Origin: Gammaproteobacteria bacterium
GTDB lineage: Bacteria > Pseudomonadota > Gammaproteobacteria > GRL18
DNA length: 64,000 nucleotides
Direction of reading: 5' to 3'
Assembly (NCBI GenBank): GCA_016744375.1
Contig: JADGEM010000002.1
Location: 1 to 64,000 of the forward strand
The position numbers and the translations under genes are program-made. The notes under the pieces are model-generated. The model was not told the origin of the DNA, did not search any database, and worked only from the letters and a program-made list of their open reading frames with translations. The first letter of the stretch is position 1; the number at the start of each line of letters is the position of its first letter. Positions 28,890 to 37,052 of this stretch are shown piece by piece.

Positions 28890-29827
28890 CGATGTCATCA
28901 CATAATAATACACAAGGCACCCGGACAAACAAAGTGACTGATAAAGTCGATGTCAGTGATCGAGGGCTTGCTTATGGTGATGGCCTGTTTGAAACAATTG
29001 CCTATGTTGGTGAAGTACTGGTTAATTGGGAACTGCATTGGCAGCGCCTTCTTTTAGGGGCAAATCGCCTGGCAATTGATTTACCTGAAGAAAATTTTTT
29101 CCTGAAAAGAGTTCATTTAAAAATTTCACAGGATGCATTGCTGGGAGAGTCTTCGTCCTCCAGTCGAGTCATAAAAATTATCGTGACACGAGGGCGGGGT
29201 GGTCGTGGGTATCTGTACACAAAATCTCAATCACCAACAATTATTATTACTGTGCATGGATGGCCTGAGCGTGCGGCAGAGGATTACCTGTCTGGTATCC
29301 CTGTGACTATTTGTCAGACCCGCCTTGCTGTTCAGCCTTTACTGGCAGGAATTAAACACTTGAATCGTCTGGAGCAGGTACTCGGACGAAATGAGTTTTC
29401 TGGCACAGCGTATCAGGAAGGCATTATGTTAAGGGGCTCTTATCACTTTTCTGATTATCCGCCATCGATGAAATCCAGGATCATTGAAGGAACCAGCAGC
29501 AATCTTTTTTTTGTGAATAATAAGCACTTATACACTGCAAAAATTGATACTTGTGGTGTTCTAGGTACAATACGACAGACTATTCTGGTTTTGACCAGAC
29601 AAATGGATATCACAGTAGAGGAAGGTCATTATTCCTTACATGATTTAGTGATGGCCACAGAAATTTTTTTCTGTAATAGTATTTTTGGGGTTGTGCCTGT
29701 GGCTTCAATTTCTATAGGTGATGAGCCCTATTGGGCTTATAATCCATCACATTCTGAAGAGCCAATATTTTCTCAACTAGCAGCAGTGATTAATGAAGCC
29801 ATTGATCGACCATATGGCCAATCATAA
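28886..29827 (+). CDS. pabC: Aminodeoxychorismate lyase
   Basis: PLP enzyme (branched-chain aminotransferase fold) that releases pyruvate from aminodeoxychorismate to give p-aminobenzoate. GLAYGDGLFETI near residue 28, PLP-binding Lys157 in GIKHLNRLEQV, and IIEGTSSNLFFV are typical. 313 residues, longer than E. coli PabC (about 270). The excess is an N-terminal extension of about 17 residues and an insert near residues 184-197 (GSYHFSDYPPSMKS), just before the EGT motif. The ATGA overlap with pabB implies coupling. Confidence 0.92.
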   Translation: MTMSSHNNTQGTRTNKVTDKVDVSDRGLAYGDGLFETIAYVGEVLVNWELHWQRLLLGANRLAIDLPEENFFLKRVHLKISQDALLGESSSSSRVIKIIVTRGRGGRGYLYTKSQSPTIIITVHGWPERAAEDYLSGIPVTICQTRLAVQPLLAGIKHLNRLEQVLGRNEFSGTAYQEGIMLRGSYHFSDYPPSMKSRIIEGTSSNLFFVNNKHLYTAKIDTCGVLGTIRQTILVLTRQMDITVEEGHYSLHDLVMATEIFFCNSIFGVVPVASISIGDEPYWAYNPSHSEEPIFSQLAAVINEAIDRPYGQS

Positions 29828-29865
29828 TTGACTATTGAAACACTGGATTTTAAATTAGACTGAAT

Positions 29866-30906
29866 ATGATAAAAAAATTTTTTAAATTAATTGCGGTGGT
29901 TATTATCCTCAGTACTGTTGCTGCAGGCTGGTACTGGAACGAATACAAAATATATTTACAAACATCTATTAGTTTGCATGGTACATCAAGCCAGATATTC
30001 AGTGTAAACAAAGGTGATCGGGTACGTAATATTGCTGATAACCTGTTTCAGAAAAAAATTATTCAGCACCCTGAATATTTTCGCCTTTATGCCCGATTGT
30101 CAAAACAGGCTGCAAAAATCAAAGCGGGAGAATATTCACTCAAACCCGGTATGACAGTGGTTGATGTTATTGATCTTTTTGTTTCAGGTGTGGTGAATCA
30201 ATATTCACTGACCATTGTTGAAGGCTGGACATTTAAAGAAGCACTTGAACAGATAAGAATCGATCCTAATTTAAAGTCTACAGATAACATTTCCCGTCCT
30301 TATAATAAAGAAGCAGCCGTTCAGTTGCTAAAGCAATTAAAATCTCAATACAGTCACCTTGAAGGGCTTCTTTATCCTGACACCTATAAGTTTCCTAAAG
30401 AGACCACTGACTTTCAGTTTCTAAAACGCGCCCATGACAGCATGCAAAAAATACTGCAACAGGAATGGCAGGGAAGAGATAAAAATTTACCTCTAAAAAC
30501 ACCCTATGAGGCATTAATACTAGCATCCATTGTTGAGAAGGAGTCGGGTGTCAGTAATGAACGAGATAAAATTGCAGGAGTTTTTATTCGTCGAATGAAT
30601 AGAAAAATGCGCCTTCAATCTGACCCCACAATTATCTATGGAATGGGCGAAAGATATAAGGGTAATATCCGTCGTCGAGACATTAATGAAAAAACAGCCT
30701 ACAATACCTATCAGATTCCTCGCTTGCCGCCCACACCTATTGCGATACCTGGACGTGAGGCGATACATGCAGTACTGCATCCAGATAAGGGAAAAAGTTT
30801 ATATTTTGTTGCAGATGGCTCTGGCGGACATGTCTTCAGTAACAGTCTTAAAGCCCACAATCGTGCAGTTAGAAAATATATCCTTAAGGGTCGCAAAAAA
30901 AACTAA
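29866..30906 (+). CDS. mltG: Endolytic murein transglycosylase
   Basis: Inner-membrane enzyme (YceG) that cleaves nascent peptidoglycan strands and sets glycan length. One N-terminal membrane helix (about 5-22), a LysM-like periplasmic domain (VNKGDRVRNIADNLF), and the catalytic domain with likely Glu224 in SIVEKESGV, then RLQSDPTIIYG, YNTYQIPRLPPTPIAIPG and FVADGSGGHVFS. 346 residues. It sits between pabC and tmk as in E. coli. Confidence 0.95.
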   Translation: MIKKFFKLIAVVIILSTVAAGWYWNEYKIYLQTSISLHGTSSQIFSVNKGDRVRNIADNLFQKKIIQHPEYFRLYARLSKQAAKIKAGEYSLKPGMTVVDVIDLFVSGVVNQYSLTIVEGWTFKEALEQIRIDPNLKSTDNISRPYNKEAAVQLLKQLKSQYSHLEGLLYPDTYKFPKETTDFQFLKRAHDSMQKILQQEWQGRDKNLPLKTPYEALILASIVEKESGVSNERDKIAGVFIRRMNRKMRLQSDPTIIYGMGERYKGNIRRRDINEKTAYNTYQIPRLPPTPIAIPGREAIHAVLHPDKGKSLYFVADGSGGHVFSNSLKAHNRAVRKYILKGRKKN

Positions 30907-30933
30907 ACGGAATCTAATAATAGAGAATTTAAA

Positions 30934-31563
30934 ATGAGCAAAGGAAAATTTATTACAATTGAGGGTTCTGAAGGCAGTGGAAAATCCACGAATATTCATT
31001 TTATTCAAGAATATTTGAGTAAAAAAAATATAGAATTCATTTCAACACGTGAACCCGGCGGAACCCCTGTGGCAGAAAAAATTCGTGATCTTTTGCTCGA
31101 CAAAGCCAATAGCAGTCTTTGTGATGATGCTGAATTATTATTGATGTTTGCTGCTCGCTCACAACACCTGAATGAATTAATCATTCCTGCCCTTGACGCG
31201 GGTAAGTGGGTGCTCAGTGATCGCTTTACGGATGCCAGCTTTGCCTATCAAGGGGGAGGGCGTGGACTATCCTGGGATAAAATTTCTCAGTTGGAACAAT
31301 GGGTACAGGGCAGTTTAAGACCTGATGCAACTATTCTTCTGGATATTCCTGTTGATATTGGTATGGAGCGGGTTCATCAGCGGGGTGAAACCGATCGCTT
31401 TGAGCAGGAACAGCTTAGTTTTTTTAATCGAATCAGAGAGGCTTATCTGAAACTGGCCAAAGAAAACCCTGAACGTTTTCATATTATTGATACTCAGCCA
31501 TCGATAGAAGATGTGCGCAAACAATTGGCAACAGTAATGGAAAAATTAATGGTTCAGGTCTGA
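30934..31563 (+). CDS. tmk: Thymidylate kinase
   Basis: Phosphorylates dTMP to dTDP. P-loop EGSEGSGKST near the N-terminus, dTMP-site motifs TREPGGTPVAEKIRDLLL and DRFTDASFAYQGGGRG. 209 residues. 27 bases after mltG and 9 bases before holB, so one operon. Confidence 0.96.
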   Translation: MSKGKFITIEGSEGSGKSTNIHFIQEYLSKKNIEFISTREPGGTPVAEKIRDLLLDKANSSLCDDAELLLMFAARSQHLNELIIPALDAGKWVLSDRFTDASFAYQGGGRGLSWDKISQLEQWVQGSLRPDATILLDIPVDIGMERVHQRGETDRFEQEQLSFFNRIREAYLKLAKENPERFHIIDTQPSIEDVRKQLATVMEKLMVQV

Positions 31564-31572
31564 GTTAAAATT

Positions 31573-32721
31573 ATGCCAAAATCACCTTCTGATACAAGTG
31601 ACAATCCGGTTTTACCACTTTACACTCAAAGTGCATTTTTCCCCTGGCAAGTTTCTGTCTGGAACAAGCTATTTACTCAACATGTTTTACCAGCAAATAA
31701 AAATGATAATTTTCCTCATGCTTTACTGTTAGCCGGTATTGCGGGAATAGGCAAAAAACAACTGGCTTTTTATCTAGCGAAAGGCTTGTTATGCCAGTCA
31801 CCTGAACAGAATCCGCACTCAGGAGAAGTTGAACCCTGTCAATCCTGTCGTTCCTGTCAGCTTTTCAACTCAGGCAGTCATCCCGATTTATACCACATTA
31901 CAATACCTGAAGATAAAAAAATAATACCGGTTGATGATATTCGGGCATTGATTCAGTGGAGTGTCTTAAGCAGCCAGTTTGAAGGTAAAAAAATCATTAT
32001 CATTGAGCCGGCAGAAGCGATGAATTCAAACGCTTCCAATAGTTTATTAAAAACCCTGGAAGAGCCTGTTGCAGGTACTATTATCATTTTGCTCACCAAT
32101 AAAAAACAGGCTTTATTAGCAACAATTAGAAGTCGATGTCAAACCATCGATCTGGCGCTTCCAGAAAAACTGCTTGCTACTCAATGGTTAGAACAGTCTC
32201 TGATGTCAGAAGGTAACAAGGCCAAGGCCCAGTTACTGTTGTCATTGGCTTCTGGCGCCCCTTTGTTTGCACTTGATTTATCCCGGGGTGATCAATTAAA
32301 AGTCAGGCATACTATTTTAGATCACCTTTTTTCCATTATTAATGATTCAATCGATCCAGTTAGAATTGCAGAATCACTTTTTAAGCAAACCAAGCTTAAA
32401 CAAACCAAGGCCAGACAAACCAAAGCTCAGCAGGCTAAAAACACTAAAAAACCACTTCTTATTTCGACTTATGACGTTATTTACTGGATGGATTCCATGG
32501 TGTCTGATCTGGCAAGGCTGGCACAGAACTGTACACATGACACAATAAATAATATTGATTATTATGATGACTTGCAACTATTGTCAAATAGACTACATTT
32601 AAGGAAGATATTGCAACTGTCTGATTTAATTAATAAAGCATATTACGAAATTCAAGGGTCGGTCAACATTAACCTGCTTTTTGAAAATCTACTAATTGAT
32701 TGGAAAAATTGTAAAAAATAA
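31573..32721 (+). CDS. holB: DNA polymerase III delta' subunit
   Basis: Clamp-loader subunit. It has the AAA+ fold with degenerate P-loop LAGIAGIGKKQLA, zinc cysteines Cys74, Cys89, Cys92 and Cys95, the sequence SGSHPDLYHI, the sensor region SNSLLKTLEEP, and SRCQTIDLALP. At 382 residues it is longer than E. coli HolB (334). Part of the excess is a Lys/Gln-rich low-complexity insert, residues about 271-290, encoded by four 15-base tandem units (KQTKL, KQTKA, RQTKA, QQAKN). Confidence 0.92.
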   Translation: MPKSPSDTSDNPVLPLYTQSAFFPWQVSVWNKLFTQHVLPANKNDNFPHALLLAGIAGIGKKQLAFYLAKGLLCQSPEQNPHSGEVEPCQSCRSCQLFNSGSHPDLYHITIPEDKKIIPVDDIRALIQWSVLSSQFEGKKIIIIEPAEAMNSNASNSLLKTLEEPVAGTIIILLTNKKQALLATIRSRCQTIDLALPEKLLATQWLEQSLMSEGNKAKAQLLLSLASGAPLFALDLSRGDQLKVRHTILDHLFSIINDSIDPVRIAESLFKQTKLKQTKARQTKAQQAKNTKKPLLISTYDVIYWMDSMVSDLARLAQNCTHDTINNIDYYDDLQLLSNRLHLRKILQLSDLINKAYYEIQGSVNINLLFENLLIDWKNCKK

Positions 32722-32851
32722 ACTAATTTTATGTTAATATGCCTAAGAATTTGTTCGAGAACACATTTCGAACGGTCTCCTGACATATAAATTTCTATTA
32801 GTCCTGTTAATGAATCTATGACTATTTTTAAATGAAAGAGTATTCTGTACT

Positions 32852-33205
32852 ATGATGCGACCCGGCCAGGCCAGACAAAGTATTTTGTCACTTTCTATTA
32901 AAGACAAAAATGCCCTCTATGCCGCTTATATGCCTTTTATTTCAAATGGCGGTTTATTTATTCCCACGAATAAACAATACAAGCTGGGGGATGAAGTCTT
33001 TATGTTGCTCACCTTGCTTGATGAGAAAGATAAGTTGCCTGTTGCGGGTAAAATAGTCTGGATCACACCCGTTGGCTCTCAGGGTAATCGTGCTGCCGGC
33101 GTTGGCGTTCAATTTAGTGACCAGGATAATGGACAGGCTCAAAAAAAGATCGAAACCTATTTGGCCGGCGCTTTACAATCCGATCGTCCAACCCATACTA
33201 TGTAA
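32852..33205 (+). CDS. PilZ-domain protein
   Basis: 117 residues forming a single PilZ domain, a c-di-GMP-binding or type IV pilus-associated fold. GGLFIPTNKQYKLGDEVFML and GKIVWITPVG are the core. The classical N-terminal RxxxR c-di-GMP box is only partly visible (RPGQARQS), so it may be of the PilZ type that does not bind c-di-GMP. Position between holB and tatD matches pilZ of Pseudomonas and Xanthomonas, where it serves type IV pili. Two ATG codons (32852, 32855) leave the start uncertain by one residue. Confidence 0.88.
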   Translation: MMRPGQARQSILSLSIKDKNALYAAYMPFISNGGLFIPTNKQYKLGDEVFMLLTLLDEKDKLPVAGKIVWITPVGSQGNRAAGVGVQFSDQDNGQAQKKIETYLAGALQSDRPTHTM

Positions 33206-33233
33206 GCGACAAACGTAAAAGAAGTTATCCCTC

Positions 33234-34031
33234 ATGCCACTACAATTTGTTGACTCCCATTGTCATCTAGATATGATTGATTTATCCGAATTTGATGATG
33301 ATATGGATAATGTCATTGAATTAGCCAAAAAAAGTCAGGTCAGTGATATTTTAAGTATTTCTGTTGACCTGGACAGTTTTCCTCGTGTTTTACAAACAGC
33401 AAAAAATTACCCAAATGTTTATGCTTCAGTTGGTCTTCACCCCTGTCATTCTCCAGAAGCCACTGTCAGTATTGAGCAGTTATCTGCATTGTCTGAGGAT
33501 GAAAAAGTAATCGCTATTGGTGAAACCGGTCTTGATTATTTTATGAATGACGGCACAGATCCTCTTAATAATAATTTTGACTGGCAGCGTGAGCGTTTTA
33601 GAACACATATCAGAACGGCAATTAAAACTGAAAAACCTTTGATTATTCATACTCGTGATGCACGAGAAGATACCCTAAGGATCCTTCAGGAAGAAAATGC
33701 TGAAAAAATCGGTGGTATTATGCACTGTTTTGTTGAAGATCGAACAACAGCTGAAAGAGCATTGGATATGGGATTTTATATTTCATTTTCAGGCATAGTG
33801 ACCTTTAAAAATGCCAAATCAATTCAGGAAGTGGCTCAGTTTGTTCCAGATGACCGCCTGCTTATTGAAACAGATTCACCATACCTGGCTCCCGTTCCAA
33901 TGAGGGGTAAAAAAAATCAACCTGCTTATGTGGTGCACATTGCAGAATTTTTAGCACAATTGCGTAATACTCCGGTTGAAAATATAGCAGCGCTCACCCG
34001 AGACAATTATTTTAAATTATTTTTCTCTTGA
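33234..34031 (+). CDS. TatD family metal-dependent DNase
   Basis: TIM-barrel metallohydrolase of the TatD family (YcfH-type by position). Metal-site motifs FVDSHCHLDM, GLHPCHSP, GETGLDYF, IHTRDAREDT, HCFVED and ETDSPYLAPVP are all present. 265 residues. The last gene of the fab-pab-tmk-holB block, 28 bases after the PilZ gene. Confidence 0.93.
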   Translation: MPLQFVDSHCHLDMIDLSEFDDDMDNVIELAKKSQVSDILSISVDLDSFPRVLQTAKNYPNVYASVGLHPCHSPEATVSIEQLSALSEDEKVIAIGETGLDYFMNDGTDPLNNNFDWQRERFRTHIRTAIKTEKPLIIHTRDAREDTLRILQEENAEKIGGIMHCFVEDRTTAERALDMGFYISFSGIVTFKNAKSIQEVAQFVPDDRLLIETDSPYLAPVPMRGKKNQPAYVVHIAEFLAQLRNTPVENIAALTRDNYFKLFFS

Positions 34032-34082
34032 TATACTAAACATTTGAAATGACAAATTAGGTTGAATATCTCAATAATTTAT

Positions 34083-34364
34083 TTAGAGTTTCTCATGATA
34101 TGAGTCTTCTCCTTCTTGAGAAAGCATAGCTAACCATTGTTCCATTGCTTCTTTTGAAAATGAATTAACAAAGTCCTCATGATCTCCTTTACTTTCCCAT
34201 TGTTCAACCAATGTTAATTTATTGCTGTCTTCAAGGTCTCTGTAACATACATGGGAAATATACCCTGCCGCTTGTTTTAAGCCTTCAAAAGATTGAATTA
34301 AATTATGTATATGCTCTGGCTTCGCATATAGAGTTCCAATATGTGTAATTGTTTTATTACTCAT
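34083..34364 (-). CDS. Antibiotic biosynthesis monooxygenase (ABM) domain protein
   Basis: 93-residue dimeric ferredoxin-like fold, as in YgiN-type quinol monooxygenases. Visible features are THIGTLYAKPEHIHNLIQ, a central LVEQWESKGDHEDFVNS and a C-terminal helix. The substrate cannot be told. It lies 75 bases after the SRPBCC gene on the same strand and may be in its operon. It converges with tatD. Confidence 0.8.
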   Translation of the reverse strand: MSNKTITHIGTLYAKPEHIHNLIQSFEGLKQAAGYISHVCYRDLEDSNKLTLVEQWESKGDHEDFVNSFSKEAMEQWLAMLSQEGEDSYHEKL

Positions 34365-34439
34365 TTTATTTTCCTAAAATTATATTATTAAAAAAATTGA
34401 CTCGAGCATCATAAAGTTCATAGTCAATGTCTATTGATA

Positions 34440-34868
34440 TCACACACTCATCACATCATTCATTGTAGCTAATATATTGCCCCAACCACTTTCATGGTCA
34501 GAGCGTGTTTTCTCATCAATAAACTTGACGTGGGATAGCCTAATATTTGTTTTATATTTGGAGATTTTAGTGAAATTCAAAGTAACGATACTGTTATCAA
34601 TTGAGCAATGAGATATCCAGGTAAAAACTAACTTATCAGGCCGATTAATTTCTAAATATTTTCCAGTATGTGGTAATTTATCGTCACCAGCGTGCATTGT
34701 AATTGTAAAGCTACCTCCTTCTTGTACATTGTTTTCTACTTCGGGTTCAGGCATACCTGGCATTGGCATCATAAATTGTGACAACATTTTTGGATTTAAC
34801 CAGGCATCGAATACTTTTTCGATGGGCGCATTGATTATTTTGCTTATATTTAATGTTAGATCAGTCAT
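34440..34868 (-). CDS. SRPBCC/AHSA1-family protein
   Basis: 142-residue START-like ligand-binding protein of the activator-of-Hsp90-ATPase-1-like group. ISKIINAPIEKVFDAWLNPK at the N-terminus, YLEINRPDKLVFTW in the middle and ESGWGNILATMNDV at the C-terminal helix are typical. Such proteins are frequently encoded with an ArsR regulator, as here: the ATG lies 8 bases inside the 3' end of the upstream ArsR gene. The ligand is unknown. Confidence 0.88.
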   Translation of the reverse strand: MTDLTLNISKIINAPIEKVFDAWLNPKMLSQFMMPMPGMPEPEVENNVQEGGSFTITMHAGDDKLPHTGKYLEINRPDKLVFTWISHCSIDNSIVTLNFTKISKYKTNIRLSHVKFIDEKTRSDHESGWGNILATMNDVMSV

Positions 34869-35205
34869 TTTTCATGTCTCCCTTCATAACTTCATCAAGT
34901 TTTTCTAAACGTAATTCCCAAATTGATTTCAGCTCTGCAAACCACTTTTCAACCAAATTAATTTGTTTTAAATTTGCTTCAATCCAATGGGCTCTACCTA
35001 TAGTTCTACGGCGTACAAGCTGAGATTTTTCCAATATTTTGATATGTTTAGATATTGCATTTAGTGACATGTCATAATGATCAGCTAAGTCTGTAACTCG
35101 ACTCGCACCCTGTTGGCATAGTTGAGTTAGAAGCGCGCGACGTGTTGTATCGCTCATTGCTTTAAGTAATTCAGTTAGATTTTTATCGTGCTTATATTCA
35201 ACCAT
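34861..35205 (-). CDS. ArsR-family transcriptional regulator
   Basis: Winged-helix repressor, 114 residues from ATG 35205 (MVEYKHDKNLTELL). An upstream TTG (35241) in frame would start inside the second operator and is disfavoured. The domain includes LLKAMSDTTRRALLTQLCQQ, the recognition helix region MSLNAISKHIKILEKSQLV, and RRRTIGRAHWIEAN. No metal-binding ELCVCDL-type cysteines are present, so it is the non-metal subgroup paired with SRPBCC proteins. A palindrome overlaps its start codon, implying autorepression. Confidence 0.9.
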   Translation of the reverse strand: MVEYKHDKNLTELLKAMSDTTRRALLTQLCQQGASRVTDLADHYDMSLNAISKHIKILEKSQLVRRRTIGRAHWIEANLKQINLVEKWFAELKSIWELRLEKLDEVMKGDMKND

Positions 35206-35253
35206 AAGGTTGAATATAATACAGAGTGTACTTATTGTCAACCAAAAGGTTGA
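35193..35253. promoter_or_regulatory. Two-site palindromic operator of the ArsR gene
   Basis: Site 1 is TATATTCAACC (35193-35203), ATAA, GGTTGAATATA (35208-35218), perfect 11-base arms. Site 2 is TCAACC (35238-35243), AAAA, GGTTGA (35248-35253). Both share the form TCAACC-N4-GGTTGA, with centres 40 bases apart, about four helical turns on the same face. Site 1 covers the ArsR ATG (35203-35205). Confidence 0.75.
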
Positions 35254-35455
35254 ATTATAATTTAAAAGGGAGTCTTTGAAGGTGATTATTTTATATGGAT
35301 CCCAAATAATAATTATGCTCTAGAAATTTCGCTAAACTTTAGTGAAATATTTCATTGCTTGTAATAACTCCGTCACAATTATCATATATCCTGTATCTGC
35401 TAATATTATAATTTTTAAACTAGAGAATTTAATTCAAGATAAAAGACCCACTCTA

Positions 35456-35758
35456 ATGATAATGAAAAAAATATTGAATTTTTTAAAAGATTTTTTAAAA
35501 AAAGAAGGTCCTGATAAAAAATATACTGATAATATGAAAAAAATCTTAAAAAGGTTGAATGACAAAGCACAACTGCTTGAAATTCAATTGGAAACTGAAG
35601 AGGATGAAATAAAACGTAATAATATAATTCTAATGCTTAAAGTTATTTCAAAAAAACAAAAAAAAGGTGAAAATTTAATAAAAGAAAGGGAGCTTCAGTT
35701 TCGTTCATCAGGAAAAAATAAGATTAAAAGCAGGCCTGAATTATCCCCACGAATTTGA
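35456..35758 (+). CDS. Lysine-rich helical hypothetical protein
   Basis: I do not recognise this. About 100 residues from ATG 35456 or 35462 (KKILNFLKDFLKKEGPD), very rich in Lys, Glu, Asn and Ile, predicted all-helical and highly charged. The frame is open to 35342, but the upstream part (SVTIIIYPVSANIIIF) is unlike the rest. It stands alone next to the ArsR cluster, in the most AT-rich part of the window, which may indicate acquired DNA. Confidence 0.4.
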   Translation: MIMKKILNFLKDFLKKEGPDKKYTDNMKKILKRLNDKAQLLEIQLETEEDEIKRNNIILMLKVISKKQKKGENLIKERELQFRSSGKNKIKSRPELSPRI

Positions 35759-35986
35759 ACATATTTTATTATTTATCAGAATCTAACCTGAAGAGACACA
35801 ATGAACTTTATAGTGTGTAGGTATTAGCTAAATTTCACTTCACTTTTACCTATGACAGTAAATCAATACAATTCTACTTTTAAAACGCTCATTCCTGATA
35901 TTTAATTATTCAGGTAATAAAATAACTAGAGTTTAGAGTGACAGCTCTTACTTTACCAGCAAGTTTACACGATAAAAAAGCGGCTC

Positions 35987-36019
35987 AAAAAAAACCAGAC
36001 CACAATAATAGTGGTCTGG
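35987..36019 (-). terminator. Intrinsic terminator, minus strand
   Basis: CCAGACCAC (35995-36003) and GTGGTCTGG (36011-36019) form a perfect 9-bp stem with a 7-base loop. Read on the minus strand, the stem is followed by eight T (complement of 35987-35994). It lies downstream of the PEP-CTERM relic. Confidence 0.75.
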
Positions 36020-36179
36020 CTTAAGTAGCTTGCTTGCATGAGGTTTCAGATGTATTGACGTACAGAATTGGGAGTTAAGTAGTAATTATCATCCTGACCC
36101 CATTTTTAGCAATGGTATTGCCTATAAGTATTCTTATAAAGTTACTGTTCAGAAAATAGTTTATGAACAAGTTACAAAT

Positions 36180-36198
36180 AAGAATGATTATCATTATA
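36180..36198. promoter_or_regulatory. Fur-box-like sequence
   Basis: AAGAATGATTATCATTATA matches the 19-base Fur consensus GATAATGATAATCATTATC at 15 positions. No intact gene starts near it on either strand, so it may be a leftover or chance in AT-rich DNA. Confidence 0.3.
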
Positions 36199-36317
36199 CT
36201 CTGTGAAATAATAAATACAAGTGTTTTTATTTCGAACTTGGCTATTGGTGGTTTAGAATTTAAAAAAAGTGATTCTAAAATCCAAAACACCTTGTTATGA
36301 ATGAATTTGTTTGCTCT

Positions 36318-36980
36318 TTAGGTAGGAGAACTCGGAAGGCCATTTGAATTATTATAATTCAGTTTACCACAGCGAAGGCCTCCAATTGCCACAATTCCAA
36401 GTATTAATAACACTAAAGTTGCTGGTTCTGGTACAGTGTGTTGAAGTTGATAGAGTGTTGTGGTGCCACTTATCTCATTAGCAACTGCCAGCATAGCTGT
36501 ACCCCATGGACTATCATCCGCATTAATAAATACCATACCTTCAGGTGAAATATCACCCAGTATTTCTGTAAAAATAAAATCAGTGTATGCAGGCAAAAAT
36601 GGGTTTGTAATATCAAAGATAAAAATCCCACTCACTCGCTCTATACCAATAAAGGCTTAAATGGAATCATCTATCTTGCCGATGGCCAGTGCCTCTGGCC
36701 CTGGCCCTGGCCCTTTATTGTCTCTACGTCCATCAGACTTACCTTTCTTAGCATCCCAGTTATGATATTCGGGAAATAAATTAGCGATGGTTTGTTCAAA
36801 AATATCACCACTATCAAATACCTGGACTCCATCTTCATCCCAGATAGAAAATGAGCGGCTGCCAAAACTATAAAGTTCATCAAAGTCACCATCGTCATCC
36901 GTATCACCCATTGTGTTAGTGACTTTCAAACGTCCTAGTTTATCATCATCCTGAAATGAAGAATCAGGAAAAGAAGCCAT
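36318..36980 (-). pseudogene. Remnant of a choice-of-anchor I protein with PEP-CTERM sorting signal
   Basis: Two minus-strand frames, 36980-36657 and 36635-36318, are in the same phase and separated only by TAA (36659-36657) and eight codons without ATG. Read through the stop they give IGKIDDSI-stop-AFIGIERVSGIFIFDIT, the usual choice-of-anchor I sequence, where the stop position is normally Tyr; one base change would explain it. Upstream of 36980 the frame stops (TGA, four codons before the ATG), so the N-terminal part of the family's large beta-propeller-like domain is missing. The C-terminus has the exosortase signal VPEPATLVLLILGIVAIGG followed by RCGK. Probably a decayed secreted surface protein. 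Confidence 0.75.
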
Positions 36981-37052
36981 TTTAATGGATCATTTCATTC
37001 TCTTTATAAAATATGAAATAATCTATCATTCTGAAAAACATAAGATAAAGAA

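Larger units (their letters stand above)
35759..36317. other. Long intergenic stretch with terminator and Fur-like site
   Basis: 559 bases between the Lys-rich gene and the PEP-CTERM relic. It holds a minus-strand terminator (35987-36019) and a Fur-box-like palindrome (36180-36198). A 71-codon minus-strand frame (36075-36290) is very hydrophobic and low in complexity; I do not support it as a gene. Confidence 0.5.

Noticed and set aside
32740-32780. LexA-like or other operator near TTGTTCGAGAACA upstream of the PilZ gene
   Set aside because: The sequence is not a true inverted repeat (its reverse complement differs) and it lacks the CTGT-N8-ACAG form.
36075-36290. 71-codon minus-strand open frame downstream of the PEP-CTERM relic
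   Set aside because: Its product is an Ile/Asn-rich hydrophobic string typical of chance AT-rich DNA. It has no clear ribosome site and spans the Fur-like palindrome.
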